Assembly: GCF_002205845.1 (NCBI RefSeq)
Contig: NZ_NISI01000009.1
Location: 1-64,000, forward strand
Direction: 5' to 3'
Source of the DNA: Roseateles puraquae
GTDB taxonomy: Bacteria; Pseudomonadota; Gammaproteobacteria; Burkholderiales; Burkholderiaceae_C
DNA length: 64,000 nucleotides
A program made the translations under genes and the position numbers. Under the pieces are notes generated by a model. That model was not told the origin of the DNA. It worked only from the letters and a program-made list of their open reading frames with translations, and made no database searches. The stretch's first letter is position 1, and each line of letters begins with the position of its first letter. Positions 11,345-19,606 of the stretch are shown here, piece by piece.

Positions 11345-12009
11345 GCGGCGACTGCCAGGGGTTCGAAGTGCGACAGCGACCGGACGGTGAAGGCGCCCGC
11401 GAGGCCCTTGACCAGCAGCAGCCGCGTGTGGCCGCCCCGCCAGGCTTGCCATTCCCGCCACGCCACGGCCTCGTCGCCGGGGAAGACGAGCTCGCCGTCG
11501 AGCCGCACCGGCCCGGCGCCGTCGGCCAGCAAAGCGGTGGCGGCGTCGGCCTGCTCGATGCTGCTGACGCCGACCCAGAGGTCCAGGTCGGACCCCGGGC
11601 GTACATGCTCCAACCCGGTGAGGGCCTGCCAGCCATGGCTGCCGTAGGGGCGTGCCGCCATGCCGTGGGCTTGCAGCGCCTGGGCCAGGCGTCGAAGGGG
11701 CATGCGGGCTGGCGCCGGAAGTTGACCGAGCACGCGGGCCAAGCCCGGGAACTCATCGAAGTAGGCGACCGCGGCGCGCGGCAGCTGAACCGCCATGCGG
11801 CGCCGCTGCCAGCGCGCCGGCGCACTCAAGCCGAGCGCGATCTCGCCGTCGCGCAGCTGCTCCGGCTGGCGTGTGACCACCAGCGGCAGGCGCTGCAAGG
11901 CCCAGTGCCGCAGGCAGTCGCGCGCCTCGTCGTCCCAGTCGCGGGCCAGCACGTGGTGCCAGCCGTCCCGGGACAGCCAGGCGATCTGGTGGCGGTGCAG
12001 TGGCGTCAC
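11341..12009 (-). CDS. mdcG: Phosphoribosyl-dephospho-CoA transferase (MdcC holo-forming enzyme)
   Basis: The 222-residue nucleotidyltransferase-like protein contains PYGSHGWQALTGLEHVRPGSDLDL; the GS...DLDL arrangement is typical of the polymerase-beta fold and the MdcG family. It attaches the prosthetic group made by MdcB to the serine of MdcC. A GTG start at 12009, five bases after the mdcE stop, gives the family-like N-terminus VTPLHRHQIAWL. Upstream in-frame ATGs would overlap mdcE deeply and are rejected. Its stop overlaps the mdcB ATG. Confidence 0.88.
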   Translation of the reverse strand: MTPLHRHQIAWLSRDGWHHVLARDWDDEARDCLRHWALQRLPLVVTRQPEQLRDGEIALGLSAPARWQRRRMAVQLPRAAVAYFDEFPGLARVLGQLPAPARMPLRRLAQALQAHGMAARPYGSHGWQALTGLEHVRPGSDLDLWVGVSSIEQADAATALLADGAGPVRLDGELVFPGDEAVAWREWQAWRGGHTRLLLVKGLAGAFTVRSLSHFEPLAVAA

Positions 12010-12014
12010 GGCGA

Positions 12015-12716
12015 TCAATCCGCGGCCAGCACCTGATGGATGACCCGGGCGGCCAGCTTGCGCCCGCCGCGGGCGGCGCCGTCCGCGGCACGCTGGTCGT
12101 CCGTCGGGGCGTCGGCCAAGGCCTGGCGCAGCGCCTGGGCGAGGTCGCCTTCCCACAGCCGGCGCACACCGCCCATGGCGACGTAGTTGCGCACGCCCGG
12201 CGCGAACACCGGGTTGGACTCCGACAGCTCGGCCAGCAGCGCTTCGGGCAGCTTGGTCACGCGTGCCATCGCCGGCAGCCGCATCACACGGATCTCGGCC
12301 TCGGGCAAGGCGTCGCAGGCGTCGGCCATCAGGCCGGACGTGATGAAGCCGCCCGAGAGTGCCTGGTCGTACACCAGGCCGAGCACCCGGTGCCCGCGCC
12401 GGCGCGCCAGGTCCAGGCACATCCCGAGATGCGCCATCGCGCGGTTGATACCGAGGAGTTCGTCCCGGCGCCGCAGTTGCTGGCCCTGGGTGTCGATGAG
12501 CAGCAGCAGGGGGCGGCCCGGGTGCTGCGCCAGCATGTCCAGCACCGCACGGGCCTGGGTCAGGGCAAGTTGCACGCCGATGGGCGCATGGTCGGTCGTG
12601 CCGATGACGGCCAGAGGCTGGCCGTCGAACACAACGTCGCCGTGCAGGAAGTCGCCGTCGCGGCGGATGCCGTGATTGCTGCCGAAGAGCTGCGTCGCGA
12701 GGGTCTGCCAGTCCAT
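12015..12716 (-). CDS. mdcE: Malonate decarboxylase gamma subunit (decarboxylase component)
   Basis: The 233-residue crotonase-fold subunit starts MDWQTLATQLF. Together with MdcD it catalyses decarboxylation of malonyl-S-MdcC to acetyl-S-MdcC. Segments such as DHAPIGVQLALTQARAVLDML and LSGGFITSGLMADACDALPEAEIRVM match biotin-independent malonate decarboxylase gamma chains. It overlaps the mdcD stop by one base (TGATG). The start at 12716 is favoured because the upstream in-frame ATG lies within mdcD. Confidence 0.93.
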   Translation of the reverse strand: MDWQTLATQLFGSNHGIRRDGDFLHGDVVFDGQPLAVIGTTDHAPIGVQLALTQARAVLDMLAQHPGRPLLLLIDTQGQQLRRRDELLGINRAMAHLGMCLDLARRRGHRVLGLVYDQALSGGFITSGLMADACDALPEAEIRVMRLPAMARVTKLPEALLAELSESNPVFAPGVRNYVAMGGVRRLWEGDLAQALRQALADAPTDDQRAADGAARGGRKLAARVIHQVLAAD

Positions 12717-13576
12717 CAGTGCACTCCCAGGGCGCTGACGCCCGCCACGTCGAGATCGGGCACCTTGGCGGCCTGCGGCACGCCCAGGGCTGTCCACAGC
12801 GACACGGCCTCGCTGCCGTCAAAGGTCAGCCGCGCGGACAGCCGCGCATGCTCGGCCTCCAGTGCCGCCAGCGTCACCGGCCGTGCCTGGCCGAGTGCGG
12901 CGATGGTGGCTTGCCGGAAGGCGGTGATGTCGTCCTCCACCAGCGCATCGCAGTCGCCGGTCAGCCAGCGATGCTTGCCGCCGGTGGTGCGCCAGACCAG
13001 GGCGCGGTCGCGCGAGTCGAATTCCTCCACGCCATGGGAGGCCTCGATCACCTCGGGGCCGGACATGGCCAGGCGCCCGATGTCGCTCATGATGATGTGG
13101 TCGGCGCAGCGCGCCACGATGCCCATGCCGCCGAAGCAGCCGCCCGTGCCGCCGATCAGCACGAGGACCGGGATGCCGGCGGCGCGCACGTCCAGCAGGG
13201 CGCGCATCACCTCGGACACCGCGATCAGCCCGGCATTGGCCTCGTGCAGCCGCACCCCGCCCGACTCGGCCAGCAGCAGCACCGCCTGCGGCCGGTCACG
13301 CAGCGCACGTTTGAACAGGCCCACCAGCTTGGCGCCATGCACTTCGCCCACGCCACCGCCCATGAACTGCCCCTCTTGCGCAGCCACAAACACGTCCTGC
13401 CCCGCCAGCCGCGCGCGACCGATGGCCACGCCATCGTCGAACGACGAGGGCACGCCGAGTTGGGCGAGGTGGGGGCTGGTGAGCTTGAGTGCCGGCGGCA
13501 GCCATTCGTGGAAGCTGCCGGCGTCGACGATCAGGGCCAGGCGCTCGCGCGCCGAGCATTCGGCATAGGAGATCAT
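12716..13576 (-). CDS. mdcD: Malonate decarboxylase beta subunit
   Basis: The 286-residue carboxyltransferase-like (crotonase superfamily) subunit carries QEGQFMGGGVGEVHGAKLVG, AESGGVRLHEANAGL and GGTGGCFGGMGI, the acyl-binding glycine-rich loops of MdcD. It acts with MdcE on malonyl-S-ACP, releasing CO2. Its ATG overlaps the mdcC stop (ATGA). Length agrees with biotin-independent MdcD. Confidence 0.95.
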   Translation of the reverse strand: MISYAECSARERLALIVDAGSFHEWLPPALKLTSPHLAQLGVPSSFDDGVAIGRARLAGQDVFVAAQEGQFMGGGVGEVHGAKLVGLFKRALRDRPQAVLLLAESGGVRLHEANAGLIAVSEVMRALLDVRAAGIPVLVLIGGTGGCFGGMGIVARCADHIIMSDIGRLAMSGPEVIEASHGVEEFDSRDRALVWRTTGGKHRWLTGDCDALVEDDITAFRQATIAALGQARPVTLAALEAEHARLSARLTFDGSEAVSLWTALGVPQAAKVPDLDVAGVSALGVH

Positions 13577-13887
13577 GGCTGCAGCTCCTGGGCGGCCTGG
13601 TCGAGCCGCAGGCTGACGACAGCGGGCGTGGCACCCATGTCGTGGATGGACACGCGCACGCCGGCCAGGCCGTGGCGCGCATGGAAGTCGCGCACCACGG
13701 CCGCCCAGATGGCGCCGAAGCCGCGGGCCGAGGTTTCGATGTGGATGCTACAGGCGTCGCCGGCATCGGGCTCCAGCAGCACCTCCAGATTGCCCGAGCC
13801 CACCACGCCCACCAGCACGGGCGTGAAGGAGCCAGCCGGGCGGGTGCCGGTGAAGCAGTAGTCGAGGGTTTCGAGTCCGGGTTGCAT
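13573..13887 (-). CDS. mdcC: Malonate decarboxylase acyl carrier protein (delta subunit)
   Basis: The 104-residue carrier starts MQPGLETLDYCF. Ser31 in GVVGSGNLEVLL is the residue that, in characterised MdcC/CitD-type carriers, bears the phosphoribosyl-dephospho-CoA group. The C-terminal region (IHDMGATPAVVSLRL) is family-typical. It lies between mdcA and mdcD as in other malonate decarboxylase operons. The ATG at 13887 is chosen because it begins the conserved ETLDY segment and sits eight bases after mdcA. Confidence 0.93.
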   Translation of the reverse strand: MQPGLETLDYCFTGTRPAGSFTPVLVGVVGSGNLEVLLEPDAGDACSIHIETSARGFGAIWAAVVRDFHARHGLAGVRVSIHDMGATPAVVSLRLDQAAQELQP

Positions 13888-13895
13888 GGGGCGGC

Positions 13896-15566
13896 TCACC
13901 AGTTGCGAAAGCGCTTGGGCGGGGCGTACAGGCCGCCGGAGGCGCGCACGAGGTCGCGCATGCTGCGCGCGGCCAGCAGGTTGCGCGTGGTCTCGCGCGG
14001 GTCGATGCCGAGGTCGGCCGGGCGGCGGATGACGCCGCGGTCGCGCAGGTTCTCCACCATGCGGGCGTCGCGGGCCAGGCCGACGGCGGTGTAGCCCGCC
14101 ACGCCGCGGATGGCCTGCTCGCGCTCTTCGTCGCTGCGGCACAGCAGCAGGTTGGCGATGCCTTCCTCGGTCAGCACATGGCTCACGTCTTCGCCGTAGA
14201 TCATGATGGGCGGCAGGGCCATGCCGGCCTGCTCCTGCAGCGTCCAGGCGTCCAGCCGCTCGACGAAGGCCGGCTGCATGTGCTCGCGGAAGGTCTCGAC
14301 CATCTGCACCACGAGCTTCTGCCCGCGCGGGGTGCCGGCAGCGCCGCTGCGCCCGGCGCGGGCCTCGGCCCCAGCCTTAAGCCAGGCCGGGCTGGCGTGG
14401 CGCCGGCCGCGGGCATCAGCGCCCATGTTGGGCGCGCCGCCGAAGCCGGTGATGCGGCCCAGCGTGGCGGTGGAGCTGTTGCCCTGCAGGTCCATCTGCA
14501 GCGTGGAGCCGATGAACAGGTCGCAGGCGTAATGGCCCGCGGCCTGGCAGAAGGCGCGGTTGCTGCGCAGGCTGCCGTCGGCGCCGGTGAAGAACACGTC
14601 GGAGCGGGCGCGGATGTAGTCTTCCATGCCGAGTTCCGAGCCGAACGAGTGCACGGACTTCACCCAGCCTGCCTCGATGGCCGGGATCAAGGCCGGGTGC
14701 GGGTTGAGCGCCCAGTGCTGGCAGATGCGGCCCTTCAGGCCGAGCTGCTCGCCGTAGGTCGGCAGCAGCAGTTCGATGGCAGCGGTGTCAAAGCCGATGC
14801 CATGGTTGAGGCGCTGCACCCCGTACTCGGCGTAGATGCCCTTGATGGCCATCATGGCCATCAGCACCTGGATCTCGCTGATCTGGGCCGGGTCGCGCGT
14901 GAAGAGCGGCTCGACCAGGTTGGGGCGAGGCGCGGGGATGACGAAGTCCACCCAGTCGGCCGGGATGTCGATGCGGGGCAGGGTGTCGACCACCTCGTTG
15001 ACCTGCGCGATGACGATGCCGCCGGAGAAGGCCGTGGCCTCCACGATGGCGGGTGTGTCTTCGGTGTTGGGGCCCGTGTAGAGGTTGCCCTGGCGGTCTG
15101 CGGCCTGTGCGGCCACCAGCGCGACCTGCGGCGTGAGGTCCACGAAGTAGCGCGAGAACAGCTCAAGGTAGGTGTGGATGGCGCCGATCTCGAGGCCGCC
15201 GCTGCTCACCAGCTTGGCCAGCCGTGCGCCCTGCGGGCCCGAGAAGGAGAAGTCGAGCCGCCGGGCCACGCCGTTCTCGAACACGTCCAGATGCTCGGGC
15301 AGCGCCAGCACGGACTGCACCATGTGCAAGTCGTGCACCCGCTGCACGTCGACCTGGGTCAGCGCCTGGGCGAGGAAGTCGGCCTGCTTCTGGTTGTTGC
15401 CTTCCAGGCAGACCCGGTCGCGGGGCTGCAGCACGGCCTCCAGCAGGGCGGTGGCGGCGTCGGTGGCGACATGGCGGCCGGTGAGCCGCGGGCCCAGCGC
15501 CTGGGCCGCACGGGCGAGGCGATCACGGCGCTGGCGGTCGCGGAGGTTCCAGACAGGCGCGTTCAT
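13896..15566 (-). CDS. mdcA: Malonate decarboxylase alpha subunit (acetyl-S-ACP:malonate ACP transferase)
   Basis: The 556-residue CoA-transferase-like subunit exchanges acetyl on MdcC for malonate, restarting the catalytic cycle. Landmarks are RVCLEGNNQKQADFLA near 52, NTEDTPAIVEATAFSGGIVIAQVNEVV, and the GFGGAPNMGADARGRRHASPAWL block near 380 that is characteristic of MdcA. It is the first enzyme gene after the TRAP transporter genes, ten bases downstream of dctM. Length agrees with the family. Confidence 0.96.
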   Translation of the reverse strand: MNAPVWNLRDRQRRDRLARAAQALGPRLTGRHVATDAATALLEAVLQPRDRVCLEGNNQKQADFLAQALTQVDVQRVHDLHMVQSVLALPEHLDVFENGVARRLDFSFSGPQGARLAKLVSSGGLEIGAIHTYLELFSRYFVDLTPQVALVAAQAADRQGNLYTGPNTEDTPAIVEATAFSGGIVIAQVNEVVDTLPRIDIPADWVDFVIPAPRPNLVEPLFTRDPAQISEIQVLMAMMAIKGIYAEYGVQRLNHGIGFDTAAIELLLPTYGEQLGLKGRICQHWALNPHPALIPAIEAGWVKSVHSFGSELGMEDYIRARSDVFFTGADGSLRSNRAFCQAAGHYACDLFIGSTLQMDLQGNSSTATLGRITGFGGAPNMGADARGRRHASPAWLKAGAEARAGRSGAAGTPRGQKLVVQMVETFREHMQPAFVERLDAWTLQEQAGMALPPIMIYGEDVSHVLTEEGIANLLLCRSDEEREQAIRGVAGYTAVGLARDARMVENLRDRGVIRRPADLGIDPRETTRNLLAARSMRDLVRASGGLYAPPKRFRNW

Positions 15567-15576
15567 GATGTGGCCC

Positions 15577-16935
15577 TCATGGCTTGCCCAGGGCGCCCAT
15601 CACCGCGTCCGGCAGGCCGGTGGCGATGCCCGGGAAGATGCAGATCAGCAGCACCGCCAGCAGCATCAGCACGACGAAAGGCAGCACGCCCCAGATGATG
15701 TCGCTCAGCGGGATGTCGGGCGCGATGTTCTTGATGACGAAGATGTTCAGGCCCACCGGCGGGTGGATGAGGCCGGTCTCCATGACGATGGTCATCAGCA
15801 CGCCGAACCAGATCAGATCGAACCCCGCGGCCTTGAGCGGCGGCAGGATGATGGGCGCGGTCATCAGGATGATGCTGACCGGCGGCAGGAAGAAGCCCAG
15901 GCCGATGACCATCAGCAGCACCGCCGCCAGCAGCACCCATTTGGACAGTTGCATGCCGACGATCCACTCCGCCGCAGCCTGGCTGATGTGCAGATAGCTC
16001 ATCACGTAGGAGAACAGCAGCGACATGCCGATGATGAACATCAGCATCGTCGACTCCTTCAGCGTCGCGCTCAGGATGGGCGCCACGTCGCGCGGCCGCC
16101 AGACGCCGTAGATGGTGGCGATCAGCAGCAGGGCGAGCAGGGCGCCCAGGCCGGCGGTTTCGGACGGTGTCGCAAACCCGCCGTACAACGCCACCATGAC
16201 GCCGATCAGCAGCAGCACGAAGGGAACCACACGCGGCAGCATCTCGAACTTCTGACGGGTGGTGAAGGTCTCGCGTTCCAGCAGGGCCGAGGCGGCGCCG
16301 CTGCGCTTGAACTCGGCCTCGGCCAGCGCATGCTCCTTGCGGTAGCGCAGCGCGGCGTACACGGCGAAGAGCACCACCAGCAGCACGCCGGGGAAGATGC
16401 CAGCCAGGAAGAGCCGCCCGAGCGACTGCTCGGCTGCCACCGCGTACAGGATCATCGTGATCGACGGTGGCAACAGGATGCCCAGGGTGCCACCCGCGGC
16501 GATGATGCCGGCGGCAAAACCCGGTGAGTAGCCGCGCTTGCGCATCTCGGGGATGCCCGCGCTGCCGATGGCTGAGCAGGTGGCGGGGCTGGAGCCGGCC
16601 ATGGCTGCGAACAGCGCGCAGGCGAACACGTTGGCGATGCCCAGCCCGCCAGGGATGCGGCCCATCCAGACGTGCATGGCGGCGTACAGGTCCTGGCCCG
16701 CGCGTGACTTGCCGATGGCCGCGCCCTTCAGGATGAACAGCGGGATGGAGAGCAGCGTGATGCTGGCCATCTCCTCGTAGACGTTCTGCGTGACCGTGTC
16801 CAGCGCCGAGGCCGGCATGAAGAAGGCCATGAAGAGCGTGGCGACGCTTCCCAGCGCGAACGCGATGGGCGCGCCCGAGAACATGAACAGCAGGGTGACG
16901 ATCCCGAACAGGGACCCGAGGGCGAGCATGCTCAT
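15577..16935 (-). CDS. dctM: TRAP transporter large permease (DctM type)
   Basis: The 452-residue inner-membrane protein has about 12 hydrophobic helices and is the secondary-transport subunit of a TRAP system. Motifs include FALGSVATLFMAFFMP, GSSPATCSAIGSAGIPEM and LPPSITMILYAV. A GGGAGG ribosome site precedes the ATG at 16935, which overlaps the dctQ stop (ATGA). Placement directly before mdcA points to malonate as substrate, as proposed for the MatPQM TRAP system of rhizobia; the assignment to malonate is contextual. Confidence 0.93.
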   Translation of the reverse strand: MSMLALGSLFGIVTLLFMFSGAPIAFALGSVATLFMAFFMPASALDTVTQNVYEEMASITLLSIPLFILKGAAIGKSRAGQDLYAAMHVWMGRIPGGLGIANVFACALFAAMAGSSPATCSAIGSAGIPEMRKRGYSPGFAAGIIAAGGTLGILLPPSITMILYAVAAEQSLGRLFLAGIFPGVLLVVLFAVYAALRYRKEHALAEAEFKRSGAASALLERETFTTRQKFEMLPRVVPFVLLLIGVMVALYGGFATPSETAGLGALLALLLIATIYGVWRPRDVAPILSATLKESTMLMFIIGMSLLFSYVMSYLHISQAAAEWIVGMQLSKWVLLAAVLLMVIGLGFFLPPVSIILMTAPIILPPLKAAGFDLIWFGVLMTIVMETGLIHPPVGLNIFVIKNIAPDIPLSDIIWGVLPFVVLMLLAVLLICIFPGIATGLPDAVMGALGKP

Positions 16936-17504
16936 GCCGCACCTCCCGCGACGGGCTTGAAGAGGCGGTTGGCGCGCGCGGTGAGCTGCACCAGCAGTTG
17001 CAGGCTCAACAGCGTCATGCCCGCAGCCATCAGGCCGTAGGGAATCCACAGCGGCGGCGCCCAGGAAGACGACGTGGTCTGGCCCTCGGCCCAGGCTTCA
17101 TGGAACAGCGTCCACGATTTCCAGGCAAAGAAGCTGCAGAAGGCGGTGCAGAGCAGGTCCACCAGCGTGAGGCGCAGCTGGTTCAGCGCCCGGGGCAACA
17201 GGCCGGCGACGGCCTCGATGCCAACGTGCCCGCGCAGCTGCTGCACGAAGGCGCCGCAGAGAAAGGTGGCGCCCACGAGGCAGAACACGGCGGCTTCGTC
17301 CTGCCAGTCGGTGGAGGCTTTCATCACATAGCGCGACACCACGCTGTAGGTCAGCACGCAGGACGCCACCAGCAGGGCGAGCATGCCCAGGGCCACCATG
17401 GCGCGGTTGATGAAGTCCAGCAGCCGGGCCAGGGGCATCAGCATGGCGGGTGTGTGCGGGTCGATGCCCGCGACCGCGGGCTTCAGTTCGAATCCGTGGC
17501 TCAT
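16932..17504 (-). CDS. dctQ: TRAP transporter small permease (DctQ type)
   Basis: The 190-residue protein has four predicted membrane helices (for example MVALGMLALLVASCVLTYSV near 36 and LMAAGMTLLSLQLLVQL near the C-terminus) and the WQDEAAVFCLVGATFLCGA segment typical of DctQ. It bridges the binding protein and large permease. It overlaps dctM by four bases and lies seven bases after dctP. The ATG at 17504 is used; longer in-frame sequence runs back inside dctP. Confidence 0.9.
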   Translation of the reverse strand: MSHGFELKPAVAGIDPHTPAMLMPLARLLDFINRAMVALGMLALLVASCVLTYSVVSRYVMKASTDWQDEAAVFCLVGATFLCGAFVQQLRGHVGIEAVAGLLPRALNQLRLTLVDLLCTAFCSFFAWKSWTLFHEAWAEGQTTSSSWAPPLWIPYGLMAAGMTLLSLQLLVQLTARANRLFKPVAGGAA

Positions 17505-17511
17505 GGCGGCC

Positions 17512-18528
17512 TCAGAGCAGCTTCTGCGCGGCCTTGAGGATGGCGGCGCAGGATTCGTTCTTGTCGCCGAAGTCCTTCCAGGCGGTGTCGCGGGCGATGG
17601 CCTGCCACTTCTTGAGCGTGGGCTCGTCCATGTCGTAGACCTTGGCGCCGGCCTTGGCATAGAGCGCCGCGGCGGTCTGGTCGTCGGCCTTGGCGGCGTC
17701 GCGGGCGAACACTTCCATCTCGGCGCCGACGGCCATGACCAGGTCCTGCTGGGCCTTGGGCAGCTTGTTGAAGACCTCCTTGGAGATCATCAGCGGCTCC
17801 AGCATGAACCAGTAGGTGCGCTGGCGGCCGGAGGTCAGGTGCTTGGCAATCTCCTCCAGCTTGAAGGAGATGAAGCTGGTGGAGGAGGTCATGGCGGCAT
17901 CCATGGCGCCGGTCTGCATGGCCGCGTAGATTTCGTTGGACGGCAGCGTGATGACCGAGGCGCCCGCCGTCTTGAGCATCATGTCCATCTCGCGGCTGCC
18001 GCCGCGCACCTTCAGGCCCTTGGCGTCGTCGGGCGTGACGAGGGGCCGCGCGCGGCTGGCCACGCCACCGGCCTGCCAGACCCAGCTGACGATGATCACG
18101 CCCTTGTCGTCGAGCACCTTGGACAGCAGCTTGCCCACCTCGGCGGTCTTCCAGGCGGCGCCCTGTTCATAGCTGGGCACCAGGGCCGGCATCAGGCCTG
18201 CATTCGTCTCGGCGACCTCGCCGCCGGCATAGGACAGCGGCACCAGGCTCATGTCCAACGCGCCCTTGCGCAGCGCGGAGAACTGGGCGTTGGTCTTCAT
18301 CAGCGAGGAGCCCGGGTAGACCGAGGCCTTCAGCGCACCGCTGCTGCGCGTTTCCACCTCGGCGGCGAACTTGCGGCACAGGCGGTCACGGAAATCGCCT
18401 TCGGTGAGCGTCCCGCTCGGGAACTGGTGCGAGATCTTGAGTGAGCCGGCTTGTGCCTGGGCCTGGGCGTGAGGCAGGCAGGCGGCGGCAGCGGTGGCAG
18501 CCAGCCAGTGGCGGCGGGTGAAGGTCAT
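17512..18528 (-). CDS. dctP: TRAP transporter periplasmic substrate-binding protein (DctP type)
   Basis: The 338-residue protein has an N-terminal signal MTFTRRHWLAATAAAACLPH (twin-arginine-like). The mature part carries DctP motifs: LKISHQFPSGTLTEGDF, YPGSSLMKTNAQFSALRKGALDM, LKVRGGSREMDMMLKTAGA and PSNEIYAAMQTGAMDA. The conserved arginine in KVRGG is the usual carboxylate anchor of the family. It is the first gene of the dctPQM-mdc transcript, 117 bases downstream of the LysR gene, with its own promoter and a dyad in the gap. Likely ligand malonate (inference from cluster). Confidence 0.92.
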   Translation of the reverse strand: MTFTRRHWLAATAAAACLPHAQAQAQAGSLKISHQFPSGTLTEGDFRDRLCRKFAAEVETRSSGALKASVYPGSSLMKTNAQFSALRKGALDMSLVPLSYAGGEVAETNAGLMPALVPSYEQGAAWKTAEVGKLLSKVLDDKGVIIVSWVWQAGGVASRARPLVTPDDAKGLKVRGGSREMDMMLKTAGASVITLPSNEIYAAMQTGAMDAAMTSSTSFISFKLEEIAKHLTSGRQRTYWFMLEPLMISKEVFNKLPKAQQDLVMAVGAEMEVFARDAAKADDQTAAALYAKAGAKVYDMDEPTLKKWQAIARDTAWKDFGDKNESCAAILKAAQKLL

Positions 18529-18551
18529 GGCTTGTCTCCAGGGTCCGCCTG

Positions 18552-18579
18552 ATCGTGGCGGTATGCGGCGCAGTGTCAA
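18552..18579 (-). promoter_or_regulatory. Sigma-70-like promoter of the dctPQM-mdc operon
   Basis: On the minus strand TTGACA (18574-18579, perfect -35) is followed after 16 bases by CACGAT (18552-18557), a weak -10 that keeps the A2, A5 and T6 positions. A weak -10 is what one expects for an activator-dependent promoter, and a dyad sits upstream. Confidence 0.5.
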
Positions 18580-18609
18580 AGCGCCGCCTGGAGGGATCAA
18601 TCAACCTCC

Positions 18610-18630
18610 GTCAGCGACCGTTACGCTGAC
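18610..18630. promoter_or_regulatory. Dyad GTCAGCG-N7-CGCTGAC, candidate LysR-type regulator site
   Basis: The perfect 7-bp inverted arms around a 7-base spacer contain the T-N11-A pattern of LysR-type sites. Its centre is about 75 bp upstream of the start predicted from the adjacent -35/-10, close to the usual position of an activating LysR recognition site. It lies between the LysR stop and dctP, with no T-run to suggest a terminator. Confidence 0.55.
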
Positions 18631-18645
18631 TGCAAGGGTCGTGGG

Positions 18646-19572
18646 TTAACCCTGGTTTGCCTGGAGTTCGGCGGAGTAGCCGCGGCAGGCTGCCAGCAGC
18701 GACAGCAGGTTGGGGTCGCGCTCGCGGGTGCGCAGGAAGATGACGCTGATCTTCTGCCGCATCTGGAACTGCGGCAGCAGGGGTACCAGGCACACATTGC
18801 GCGGCAGCACGCTGCGGATGCGCCCCGGTAACAAGGTACAGCCGATGCCGCCGCCCACGAGGTTCATCAACGAAAAGATGTCGTTGGTGGTCATGACCAC
18901 ATGGGGCTCGAAACCCGCCACCCGGAAGGCGTCACGGAAGCGATCGTGCGTGACGTAGCCCTCGTTGAGTGACACGAAACGTTCGTCGGCGCAGGCGCCC
19001 AGGTCGACAACCGCCTGCCGCGCGTAGGGCGAGTTGGCCGGTGCGGCGAAGAAGATCTCGTCTTCGAACAGCAGCTGCGATTCAATGTCGGCCGCTCCGT
19101 CGGGTTGGCCCATCACGGTGGCGTCGAGCTCGCCCTCGCGCAGCTTGCGCAGCAGCTCGCTGTTGGAGCCCAGCACCAGCTCGGTCTGGATGTCGGGCTT
19201 GCGCAGGCGCAGCGCCATGATGAGGGCCGGCACGGTGCCGCTGGTCAGCGAGTACAACGAGCCGATGCGGATGCGGTCGGCCGCATAACCGGCGATCTCG
19301 CGCGTGGCGCGGATGCCCTGGGCCATGGACTGGAGCACCTCCCGGGCCACGTCGGCCAGCGCATGCGCCGCATCGTTGGGCTGCAGGTTGCGGCCCTCCA
19401 GACGGAACAGGCTGCAGCGGGTGCCGGTTTCCAGCGAGTGCAGCGCGCGGTGCACGCTGACGGCACTCACGCCCAACCGCTCGGCCGCACGCGCCAGGCT
19501 GCCGGCCTCCATGAAGGCCAGCAGGATCTCCAGCTTGCGGAAGGTGATCTCTTCGTCGATGCGCTCGAGCAT
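18646..19572 (-). CDS. mdcR: LysR-family regulator of malonate utilisation (MdcR-like)
   Basis: The 308-residue protein has an N-terminal winged helix (FRKLEILLAFMEAGSLARAAERLGVSAVSVHRALHSLE) and a LysR effector domain (IRIGSLYSLTSGTVPALIMAL ... GGGIGCTLLPGRI). It probably activates dctPQM-mdc in response to malonate. Unlike the divergent layout usual for this family it is encoded on the same strand, immediately upstream of the operon. The ATG at 19572 starts the family-like MLERIDEEITFRKLEIL. Symbol given from context; sequence alone only shows LysR family. Confidence 0.82.
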   Translation of the reverse strand: MLERIDEEITFRKLEILLAFMEAGSLARAAERLGVSAVSVHRALHSLETGTRCSLFRLEGRNLQPNDAAHALADVAREVLQSMAQGIRATREIAGYAADRIRIGSLYSLTSGTVPALIMALRLRKPDIQTELVLGSNSELLRKLREGELDATVMGQPDGAADIESQLLFEDEIFFAAPANSPYARQAVVDLGACADERFVSLNEGYVTHDRFRDAFRVAGFEPHVVMTTNDIFSLMNLVGGGIGCTLLPGRIRSVLPRNVCLVPLLPQFQMRQKISVIFLRTRERDPNLLSLLAACRGYSAELQANQG

Positions 19573-19606
19573 GGGCCGGCATCCTAGCGCCGGCAAGAAC
19601 AGCGCG

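Noticed and set aside
14178..16527. Plus-strand open frames opposite mdcA and dctM
   Set aside because: Composition (Gly/Arg/His-rich, no motifs) and exact coincidence with real genes on the other strand mark them as shadows.
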